Assembly (NCBI GenBank): GCA_964221845.1 | Contig: CAXPZW010000012.1 | Location: forward strand, 186,001 to 250,000 | DNA length: 64,000 nt | Direction: 5' to 3' | DNA from: CAXPZW01 sp964221845 | GTDB taxonomy: Bacteria > Bacteroidota > Bacteroidia > Flavobacteriales_D > Sanyastnellaceae | Shown here: positions 57,680 through 64,000 of the stretch, in pieces | How positions within the stretch are numbered: position 1 is the stretch's first letter | Layout: each line of letters starts with the position of its first letter | Notes under the pieces: model-generated | Seen by the model: only the letters and a program-made list of their open reading frames with translations | Told to the model about the DNA's origin: nothing | Databases searched by the model: none | Translations under genes and position numbers: made by a program

Positions 57680-57803
57680 TCCCGGCCCCAGACGTGGTGT
57701 TCTGCGCGGTGCAATTTGTGCTGTTGGGACTGCGCTCGGGAAAGCTCCAAGCACTTTTAGCACAGAAATCTGTTGGTAGGGGGACGCCAAACCCAAACGT
57801 CGC

Positions 57804-58058
57804 ATGACCCCACCCACCCCCTCCCAACGCTACGCCCTGTACGCCGCAGTGGGCATCACCGCAGTGCGGGTGGCGTCGAACGTGTATGATCTGCGCAACC
57901 AGAGCCCTTGGATTCCCGACTACCTGACCTCGGCGTTGGGGGAGTCGATTTCGTGGTGGGGGTTGGTGTTGCAGGGCGGTGCGCTGCTGGTGGGCCTCCA
58001 GCTGTTGGTGTTCGAATACCGCGTGCAGATCGAACGCCACGCTTCCCGCAAATCCTGA
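57804..58058 (+). CDS. Small hypothetical membrane protein
   Basis: This 84-residue ORF has two hydrophobic segments (YALYAAVGITAVRVASNVYD and ISWWGLVLQGGALLVGLQLLVFEY) and a basic C-terminus. The 124-bp gap before it contains no other gene. Start ATG at 57804. Family unknown; it could be a shortened relative of the neighbouring membrane proteins. Confidence 0.5.
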   Translation: MTPPTPSQRYALYAAVGITAVRVASNVYDLRNQSPWIPDYLTSALGESISWWGLVLQGGALLVGLQLLVFEYRVQIERHASRKS

Positions 58059-58111
58059 AACGTTTGTGAAAGTTGGGGGGCGATTGCTCGCCTCTTTGCG
58101 ATATTCCGGCT

Positions 58112-58660
58112 GTGGAAACTGCCAAACAACGCCGTTTTTTAAACACCATACGCATCCTGCACCATGTCTTTGGCATTGGGGTGCTGTGCTTTGCCTTGTG
58201 GGTGATGTACATGGTTTTTGACCAAAACGACGCCGACGAACCCATGGCTTGGGTGACCATTGGCTTGTTGCTGCTGCTGGGTTGGGGCCTGTTGCGCTTT
58301 GGCCAAGTGGTGCGCGCCATGCGTGCGTTTCCCGAACACCGCACCGCGGGCATGCTGGACGACTTGGAACTCGCCGGAGACGGCGATATGCGCATTGCGG
58401 GCGTACCGGTTTGGGCTGTGGTGGTGGGTATTCTGGCCCTGATTGGCACGGCCATGTTGGTGATCTTCAGCGTGGCGGTAGTCATCGAGGTCAGCGACAA
58501 CATTGCCCGCGATATCCGGCGCGGACGCGACCTGGACGGGCAAGAAGTGCTGGCCTTTCTCAGTGGCATATTGGGGGCGGTGTCCGGCGTGAGCGCGGTG
58601 ATTTTCATGCTGAGCAACCTGCGTCTCAAAGTCCTCAAACCCCTCGAACACGAGCTGTGA
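58112..58660 (+). CDS. Hypothetical membrane protein
   Basis: A 182-residue protein from the GTG at 58112 (ETAKQRRFLNTIRILHHVF), chosen because the upstream TTG adds unlikely residues. It has four helices (FGIGVLCFALWVMYMVF, VTIGLLLLLGWGLLRFG, VVVGILALIGTAMLVIFSVAVVI, LSGILGAVSGVSAVIFML). The stop overlaps the next gene start (GTGA). Unrecognised; layout resembles DUF2975-like membrane proteins, but no helix-turn-helix partner is present. Confidence 0.6.
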   Translation: METAKQRRFLNTIRILHHVFGIGVLCFALWVMYMVFDQNDADEPMAWVTIGLLLLLGWGLLRFGQVVRAMRAFPEHRTAGMLDDLELAGDGDMRIAGVPVWAVVVGILALIGTAMLVIFSVAVVIEVSDNIARDIRRGRDLDGQEVLAFLSGILGAVSGVSAVIFMLSNLRLKVLKPLEHEL

Positions 58661-59178
58661 GTGCCTCCTTCCACAACGTCCAAGGCTGGCTGCGGTGGTA
58701 CCGGGTGCACAACACCGTGGAGGTGGTTGGGCTGGCCTACCTGTTTGTGTTATTGGTCAATGAGCACAGCTACGGCCACGGCATTGCAGTGATTGCGCTG
58801 CTGGCAGGAGTGAGTTTGCTTGTGCAAGCCGGCAACCGTCGCAACCTCAAACGCTTTTTGGCCAAGCCCGTGCTGACTGCCGTGGTGGACGACGTGATCG
58901 ACGCACCCGTGGACCCGCACAGCGGCGAGGGTATGACCATTTTGGAAAACGGCATCAACGGACTGGCGGTGTTGTTTTTGGCCGTAAGCAGCTACTTTCT
59001 GGTAGCCTCGTGGACCGATATGTTGGTGTACGACCAGCGCAACAGGGTGTCCTCGTTTGACGACCTGCGCAACGTGGCGGCCTTCTTGGTGGCCACCGCT
59101 TGGGTGATCACAGCGGCACCGTTGCTGCTGTTTTTGGTGCGCCAGTTTGGCGTACGCGTAGAGTCCGCCCCAGGCTGA
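58657..59178 (+). CDS. Hypothetical membrane protein
   Basis: This protein of about 173 residues begins with a GTG overlapping the previous stop, strong evidence for co-translation. Helices: VEVVGLAYLFVLLVNE, IAVIALLAGVSLLVQAG, GLAVLFLAVSSYFLVASW and AAFLVATAWVITAAPLLLFLV. Acidic and basic loops alternate (VVDDVIDAPVDPHSGEG). It pairs with the preceding gene as a likely heteromeric membrane unit. Function unknown. Confidence 0.6.
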   Translation: MSASFHNVQGWLRWYRVHNTVEVVGLAYLFVLLVNEHSYGHGIAVIALLAGVSLLVQAGNRRNLKRFLAKPVLTAVVDDVIDAPVDPHSGEGMTILENGINGLAVLFLAVSSYFLVASWTDMLVYDQRNRVSSFDDLRNVAAFLVATAWVITAAPLLLFLVRQFGVRVESAPG

Positions 59179-59288
59179 GGTGTGCACAACCCCGTGGATT
59201 CTTAGGCGGAGGTGAGTGGTAAGTGGGTGTAACGCTCGGCTATTTTCGCGTTGTGCTTATACCGGAACCCTTCCAAGTTTCGTTTCGA

Positions 59289-60896
59289 ATGAAAACCTGC
59301 TCGATGCGCATCCTGCTTGCCTGCGGCCTTATGGCGGCCTCTGTTTCCCTGTCTGCCCAAGTGCAGAACTACGTGGACTTTCACGACAACGACCAAAAAC
59401 GCTCCGAAGGGGTGTACGACGGCGGTGTGGAACACGGCCTGTGGACCTACTGGTACCCCAACGGGCAAGTGCAGGAAAAGGCGCACTACTACCGCGGCAA
59501 GTTGCACGGGCCGGTGTCACGCTTTTACAGCAACGGCCAGCAGATGCACGAGGGCTACTTTGTGCTCAACCGCCAAGACAGCCTCATGCGCACCTGGAAC
59601 CAAGACGGCGTGCTTTTGGAAGAAGGCACCTACTGCTACGGCAGCAAATGCGGCACCTGGAGTACCTATGACGATGCGGGCACCTTGCGCATGAAAGAGG
59701 AGTTCCGCGACAGCGTGACCTACCTCTGGGAGTTGGTGGAGCCCGGTGGCAACGTGGCCATCACCAGCGGCGAGGGCATCGAAACCACCCGTTTTGACGA
59801 CGGCGACATCCGGGAGCAAACCACCTACGCAGGCGGGCTGCCCAACGGCACCCACAAGGTGTACTACTCCGACGGCGAGCTGCGCGTGGACGGCAACTAC
59901 AAGGATGGCCTGCGCCACGGCACCTGGAAGGAATACTACCGCTACGGCGCCATTGAGAAAGAAGCTACCTACGTGGACGGCGTGTTGGACGGCGCGTACA
60001 CCCAGTACTTCCGAAACGGCCAAGTCATGGTCCAAGGCACCCACGCCGCCGGCAAAAAGCAAGGCGATTGGGCGTGGTTCCAAGAAGACGGTACGCCCGA
60101 TATGGAGGGGCCCTTTGACCAAGGTGAACAGCACGGGTACTGGACCTACCATTTCCCGCGCGGTACCGTAAGTATGCAAGGCACCTTCGAGCGTGGGGTG
60201 GAAGAAGGCCAGTGGGAGTACTTCTACCCCGAAGGTCAAAACTGGAAAACCGGCACCTACGCCAAGGGCAAAAAGAACGGCCGCTGGGATTTTTGGTACG
60301 AGAACGGCAACGACCTGATGACCGGCACCTTTGTGGACGACCTCGAAGAAGGGGAGTGGCAAAGCTGGTTTGAGAAAGGCTCGCAAAAAGACATCGGCCA
60401 CTTCAAGGCCGGCAAGATGCACGGCGAGTGGGAAGGCTGGTACCCCAATGGCGTGGTGCAGTTCCACGGCGAATGGAAAAACGACGACCGCACCGGCGAC
60501 TGGGAGTTCTACTTCGAAAACGGCCAGCTCGACGAAAAAGGCGCCTATGACGAGAACGGCAAAAAGACCGGCAAGTGGATCAGCGCCAACCCCAGCGGCA
60601 TCACCGAAATGGAAGGCACCTACGCGGCGGGCCAGCCCGACGGCAAGTGGTCGTACTTCTACCCCAACGGCTCACCCCAGAGCGACCAGGTCTACAAAGA
60701 CGGGCTGCTGGACGGCAAGTTTGTGACCTACAACCGCCGCGGGAAGGTGGCGCAGGAGGCCGAGTACAAGGCCGGTCGCAAACACGGCACGTACAAGCGC
60801 TGGAACGAGCAAACCGGCGAGCTCGAGCAACATTTCATCTACGAAAATGGGGCGGTCAAAGAGGTGATCGTCATGAAGCAGGCCTCCCGCAAGTAG
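59289..60896 (+). CDS. Secreted MORN-repeat (YwqK-like) protein
   Basis: This 535-residue protein has a signal peptide (ILLACGLMAASVSLSAQ) and roughly twenty degenerate copies of a 20-23-residue repeat of the form GxWxxYYxNGxxxxxGxYxxGxxxG (for example GLWTYWYPNGQ, GTWKEYYRYG, GQWEYFYPEGQNWKTGTY, GEWEGWYPNGVVQFHGEW, GKWSYFYPNGS). These are MORN-like repeats as in YwqK 'antitoxin' proteins, which here have no toxin partner. ATG at 59289 was chosen. A structural or binding role on the cell surface or in the periplasm is inferred. Confidence 0.85.
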   Translation: MKTCSMRILLACGLMAASVSLSAQVQNYVDFHDNDQKRSEGVYDGGVEHGLWTYWYPNGQVQEKAHYYRGKLHGPVSRFYSNGQQMHEGYFVLNRQDSLMRTWNQDGVLLEEGTYCYGSKCGTWSTYDDAGTLRMKEEFRDSVTYLWELVEPGGNVAITSGEGIETTRFDDGDIREQTTYAGGLPNGTHKVYYSDGELRVDGNYKDGLRHGTWKEYYRYGAIEKEATYVDGVLDGAYTQYFRNGQVMVQGTHAAGKKQGDWAWFQEDGTPDMEGPFDQGEQHGYWTYHFPRGTVSMQGTFERGVEEGQWEYFYPEGQNWKTGTYAKGKKNGRWDFWYENGNDLMTGTFVDDLEEGEWQSWFEKGSQKDIGHFKAGKMHGEWEGWYPNGVVQFHGEWKNDDRTGDWEFYFENGQLDEKGAYDENGKKTGKWISANPSGITEMEGTYAAGQPDGKWSYFYPNGSPQSDQVYKDGLLDGKFVTYNRRGKVAQEAEYKAGRKHGTYKRWNEQTGELEQHFIYENGAVKEVIVMKQASRK

Positions 60897-60924
60897 CGGG
60901 GGCTTCCGGCTCAGAAATTGTGCG

Positions 60925-60932
60925 TATATTTG
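60925..60932 (+). promoter_or_regulatory. -7 element of the rimP-nusA-infB promoter
   Basis: TATATTTG matches TAnnTTTG and lies 107 bp upstream of rimP and before the hairpin at 60953-60996. The -33 region is weak. Confidence 0.5.
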
Positions 60933-60952
60933 CGTCAGCAAACATGAGTGAA

Positions 60953-60996
60953 CAATTGCAGAGGGGTCTAAAGCCCCTCTTTTTTGTAGGCAATTG
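60953..60996 (+). terminator. Terminator-like hairpin in the rimP leader (candidate attenuator)
   Basis: Inner stem GAGGGG (60961-60966) and CCCCTC (60974-60979) followed by T6, nested inside CAATTGC (60953-60959) and GCAATTG (60990-60996). It stands between the promoter element and the rimP ATG, so it either ends the MORN gene transcript or attenuates the operon. Confidence 0.7.
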
Positions 60997-61031
60997 GGCT
61001 CATTTGTGTTGCCAAACGTCGGAGAATAAGC

Positions 61032-61499
61032 ATGATCACTTACGAACGCGTTTTGCGCTTGATCGAGGAAAAGGTCGAAGGGACCGAACACTTCCTGGTT
61101 GAGCTGAAAATGGGAGAGATGAACGACATCACCATCATCATGGATGGCGATGACGGCTTCTCCATCCAAGACTGTATTCTGTTCAACCGCCACATGGAAC
61201 AGTCCTTGGACCGCGAAGTGGAGGATTTCTCCATGAAGGTCATGTCACCCGGGCTCACCGAAGCATTCAAACACGTGCGCCAGTATGTCAAGAATGTCGG
61301 CAGAGGCGTGACGGTCAAGCCCGTTGAAGGCAAGACCATCGAAGGCGAGTTGGTGGCGGCCGACGAAACCGAAATTACTGTGCGCACCCGTCGCAAGGAG
61401 CGCATTGAGGGCCGCAAGGCCAAGCACTGGGTGGAAGAAGACTTCACCCTGAAGTACAGCGAAATACAAGAAACGAAAGTGGTTATTGCATTTAAGTAA
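61032..61499 (+). CDS. rimP: Ribosome maturation factor RimP
   Basis: This 155-residue protein assists 30S assembly. The N-terminal domain has HFLVELKMGEMNDITIIMDGDDGFSIQDCILFNRHMEQSLD, in place of the common GR-S/NLD pattern. The C-terminal SH3-like part has MSPGLTEAFKHVRQYVKNVGRGVTVKPVEGKTIEGELVAADETEITV. The order rimP-nusA-infB is universal. It is followed by nusA after 9 bp. Confidence 0.95.
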   Translation: MITYERVLRLIEEKVEGTEHFLVELKMGEMNDITIIMDGDDGFSIQDCILFNRHMEQSLDREVEDFSMKVMSPGLTEAFKHVRQYVKNVGRGVTVKPVEGKTIEGELVAADETEITVRTRRKERIEGRKAKHWVEEDFTLKYSEIQETKVVIAFK

Positions 61500-61508
61500 G
61501 CTGGAGAA

Positions 61509-62741
61509 ATGAATGTCAATCTGGTAGAATCCTTCTCCGAATTCAAGGAATTCAAAAACATTGATCGCGAGACGATGATGAGCATCCTGGAAGACGTCTT
61601 CCGCGGGATGATCATCAAGAAATACGGCTCGGACGATAACTTCGATATCATCATCAACGTCGACAAGGGTGACTTGGAGATCTGGCGCAACCGCGAGATC
61701 GTGCCCAACGGCGAGGTGGAAGATGAAAACGCAGAAGTAGAGCTTCAGGAAGCCCTCCGCATCGAGGACGACTTTGAGGTGGGCGAGGAACTCTCTGAGG
61801 AGATCCAATTCTTGGACTTCGGCCGCCGTAACGTGCTGTCGATGCGTCAGAACCTGCAGGCCCGCATTCTCGAGCTTGAAAAAGACCACATTTACCAGAA
61901 GTACAAGCAGCGCGTAGGTGACATCATCACCGGCGAGGTGTACCAAATCTGGAAGCGCGAAATCCTGATCATCGACGACGAGGACAACGAACTCGTGATG
62001 CCGCGCGATCAGCAGATTCCGCAAGACCGTTGGAAGAAGGGCGATACCATCCGTGCGGTGGTGGCCAAGGTGGACGTTCGCGGGAACAACCCGGTGATCA
62101 TCCTCTCGCGCACCGCTCCTGAGTTCCTCGAGCGCCTGTTTGAGCAGGAAGTGCCCGAGGTGTTCGACGGCCTGATTACCATTCGCAAAATCGTACGTGA
62201 GCCCGGTGAGCGCGCCAAGGTGGCCGTGGAGTCTTACGACGATCGCATCGATCCAGTGGGCGCATGTGTGGGGATGAAAGGTGCCCGCATCCACTCGATT
62301 GTACGCGAGCTGCGCAACGAAAACATTGACGTGATCAACTTCACTGCCAACGAGCAGCTGTTGATCCAACGCGCCCTCAGCCCGGCCAAGATCTCATCGA
62401 TCTCCTTGGACGAGGAAAACCGCAAAGCCGACGTGTTCCTCAAGCCCGATCAAGTATCGCTGGCGATTGGACGTGGCGGACACAACATCAAGCTGGCCAG
62501 CCGCTTGGTGGATTACGAAATTGACGTGTACCGAGAAACAGACGCCGACATCGACGATGTGGACTTGATGGAATTCTCGGACGAAATCGAATCATGGGTA
62601 CTCGATGCCTTCAAGGGCATTGGTTGCGATACCGCACGAAGCGTGCTGGAATTGCCGCGTACCGACTTGATCAAACGCACCGACCTCGAGGAAGAAACCA
62701 TCGACGACGTGCTGCGCATTTTGCGTGAAGAATTTGAATAA
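61509..62741 (+). CDS. nusA: Transcription termination/antitermination protein NusA
   Basis: This 410-residue protein has the NusA N-terminal domain (NIDRETMMSILEDVFRGMIIKKYG), an S1 domain (GDIITGEVYQIWKREILII), KH1/KH2 (VGACVGMKGARIHSIVRELRNENIDVI; SLAIGRGGHNIKLASRLVDYEIDVY) and a helical C-terminal region. It binds RNA polymerase and modulates pausing, termination and antitermination. It may autoregulate the operon through the leader hairpin; that is inference. The C-terminal acidic repeats of E. coli NusA are not apparent. Confidence 0.96.
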   Translation: MNVNLVESFSEFKEFKNIDRETMMSILEDVFRGMIIKKYGSDDNFDIIINVDKGDLEIWRNREIVPNGEVEDENAEVELQEALRIEDDFEVGEELSEEIQFLDFGRRNVLSMRQNLQARILELEKDHIYQKYKQRVGDIITGEVYQIWKREILIIDDEDNELVMPRDQQIPQDRWKKGDTIRAVVAKVDVRGNNPVIILSRTAPEFLERLFEQEVPEVFDGLITIRKIVREPGERAKVAVESYDDRIDPVGACVGMKGARIHSIVRELRNENIDVINFTANEQLLIQRALSPAKISSISLDEENRKADVFLKPDQVSLAIGRGGHNIKLASRLVDYEIDVYRETDADIDDVDLMEFSDEIESWVLDAFKGIGCDTARSVLELPRTDLIKRTDLEEETIDDVLRILREEFE

Positions 62742-62791
62742 ACCGGACTCACGTCCAACCAGTACATTACACCCACTAGGGAACCAGTTTT

Positions 62792-64000
62792 ATGGCAGGA
62801 AAAGCAATGCGCTTAAGTAAAGTGGCACGGGAACTGAACGTCGGGATTCAGACCATTGCCGAGTATCTCGAAGGCCGCGGGGTCGAGATCGAGGCAAAGC
62901 CCAATAGCAAGATTGAACCGGATGTCTACGCCATGTTGGAGCAAGCATTCCAGAAGGATGCTGCGGTCAAGGAGAAATCCGAGGCCATCTCCAATCGCCA
63001 GCGCGAACAGCGCGAGGCTGTAGCCATCGATTCGACCGCGAAGAAGGCCGAAGAAGCCGCTGCAGAAGCAGCCGCTGAAGCCGAAGCTGGGGCCGCAGAA
63101 GCCCCTGCGCCTGAGCCGGAGGCACCTGCTGCCCCTGCGCCAGAACCTGAGCCTGCGCCAGCTCCTGAGCCCGAGCCCGCTCCTGCCCCCGAAGCAGAAG
63201 CCGCCCCCGAGCCCGCGCCCGCTCCCGAACCCGAACCTGCCCCTGAAGCCCCTGCCGCCGAGGATACCCCCGAAGCTCCCGCCGCCCAAGCAGAAGCACC
63301 CGCTGAACCTGCCAAAGAGGAGCCCAAGGACGAAACCATCAAGGCCTCTGCTGCCAAAGCCGACGGCCCCAAAGTGGTGGGTACTGTAGACCTCGACGCG
63401 CTGGCCAAGCCCAAGAAGAAGCCGGCCAAGAAGAAAGAGGAACCCAAGAAAGAAGAAGCGCCAGCCCCTGCTGCAGAAGCCAAGAAGGAGGAAGCCCCCA
63501 AGGAGGCTGATCCAGAAGCACCTGCCAAGCCAGAGATGGAGACCATCAAGGCCAAGGCCGAGAAGCTTTCAGGCATCAAGGTGGTGGGCAAGATTGAGCT
63601 GCCGCCAGACTCCAAGAAGAAGCCCAAGCCGGTGGCCTCTTCGAGCGATACCGATACCGGCAAGAAGAAGCGCCCTCGCAAGCGCATCTCCAAGGTGGAC
63701 GTCAATCAACGCGGCGGTGGCAACCAACGCGGCAAAGGACGCAACGATCGCGGCGCCAAGAAGCCCGAGCTCACCGAAAAGGAGATCAAGAACAAAATCA
63801 ATGAGACCCTCGCGCGTCTCAGCGGTGGCAAGAAGAACGCTGCTGCAGGACGTCGTCGCGACGCGCGTAAAGAGCGCCAGCAACGCACGGCCGAGGAAAT
63901 GGCACGCTTGCAGGAAGAAGCAACAGTACTGAAGCTGACCGAGTTTGTGACCGTGTCCGAGCTCGGGAACATGATGAGCGTCCCTGCGACCGACATCATT
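62792..64000 (+). CDS. infB: Translation initiation factor IF-2 (N-terminal part, truncated by window end)
   Basis: 403 codons are present from ATG 62792. The N-terminal helical domain (MRLSKVARELNVGIQTIAEYLEGRG) is typical of IF-2. A very long low-complexity region of Pro/Ala/Glu (about 95-170) and Lys-rich blocks follow. The RISKVDVNQRGGGN segment and a second IF2_N-like domain (LTEFVTVSELGNMMSV) lead toward the GTPase domain, which lies outside the window. IF-2 recruits initiator tRNA to the 30S subunit. Frame is open at the window end. Confidence 0.93.
   Translation, partial: MAGKAMRLSKVARELNVGIQTIAEYLEGRGVEIEAKPNSKIEPDVYAMLEQAFQKDAAVKEKSEAISNRQREQREAVAIDSTAKKAEEAAAEAAAEAEAGAAEAPAPEPEAPAAPAPEPEPAPAPEPEPAPAPEAEAAPEPAPAPEPEPAPEAPAAEDTPEAPAAQAEAPAEPAKEEPKDETIKASAAKADGPKVVGTVDLDALAKPKKKPAKKKEEPKKEEAPAPAAEAKKEEAPKEADPEAPAKPEMETIKAKAEKLSGIKVVGKIELPPDSKKKPKPVASSSDTDTGKKKRPRKRISKVDVNQRGGGNQRGKGRNDRGAKKPELTEKEIKNKINETLARLSGGKKNAAAGRRRDARKERQQRTAEEMARLQEEATVLKLTEFVTVSELGNMMSVPATDII

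Noticed and set aside
57776..57803. GTAGGGGG before the 84-residue membrane gene
   Set aside because: The second block GCTTGTA is absent and the motif touches the start codon; no promoter geometry.
60944..61102. 52-residue frame starting at ATG 60944 as a leader peptide
   Set aside because: It runs through the terminator and deep into rimP in another frame; no conserved sequence.

Overview
The window is a chromosomal segment of a high-GC, aerobic member of the Bacteroidota, most like the Flavobacteriales. Evidence for this: a type IX secretion (T9SS) and gliding gene set (gldD, gldE, porX, a PorV/PorQ-family barrel, a T9SS sorting domain); an alternative complex III (actA-F) joined to cytochrome c oxidase genes; SusC/FecA-type receptors with STN and DUF4249 partners; Bacteroidota-type promoters (TTTG-N17-TAnnTTTG); and few Shine-Dalgarno sequences. 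I see no CRISPR array, insertion sequence or prophage. Gene density is very high, with many 1-20 bp overlaps.

Layout. 1-5.3 kb: the 5' end of a threonine-dehydrogenase-like gene, then an ECF sigma / TonB receptor / DUF4249 lipoprotein / FecR anti-sigma locus. Two identically spaced copies of a promoter-like motif flank fecR. The second copy leads into a short structured stretch ending in a terminator, which is a candidate small RNA. 5.3-18 kb: queA, then a long minus-strand block: PpiD-type isomerase, CNNM/CorC protein, lptC, TPR protein, outer-membrane protein, coaX, gldD, gldE, ssb, mutY. 18-25 kb: HU protein, TPR protein, a 30-residue Lys/Arg-rich protein, RNase G, an HD hydrolase, then porX-tsaE-ald. 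25-34 kb (minus): mutS, clpX, clpP, trhO, queG, ruvB and an outer-membrane protein. 34-46 kb (minus): respiratory supercomplex genes actABCDEF-coxB-coxA. 46.5-49 kb (plus): a LolD/MacB-like ABC ATPase, its permease and a DUF3299 lipoprotein. 49.06-49.58 kb: a gene-free stretch of nested inverted repeats and hairpins. 49.6-51 kb: trigger factor and tRNA-Leu(UAG). 51-61 kb (plus): two outer-membrane proteins, a cargo-less T9SS sorting-domain mini-protein, efp, a small cytochrome-b-like and a cytochrome c protein, hflX, four unrecognised small membrane proteins and a large MORN-repeat protein. 61-64 kb: rimP-nusA-infB, preceded by a promoter and a terminator-like hairpin that look like an attenuator.

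How the genes fit together. The main themes are envelope biogenesis and T9SS/gliding, an ACIII-oxidase electron-transfer chain from quinol to oxygen, tRNA and translation maintenance (queA, queG, trhO, tsaE, efp, hflX, rimP/nusA/infB), protein quality control (clpXP, tig, PpiD) and DNA repair (mutS, mutY, ruvB, ssb). The least explained items are the fecR-flanking promoter pair with its putative small RNA, the 49-kb repeat region, the sorting-domain-only protein, the N-terminal extra haem domain of ActA and the rimP leader.
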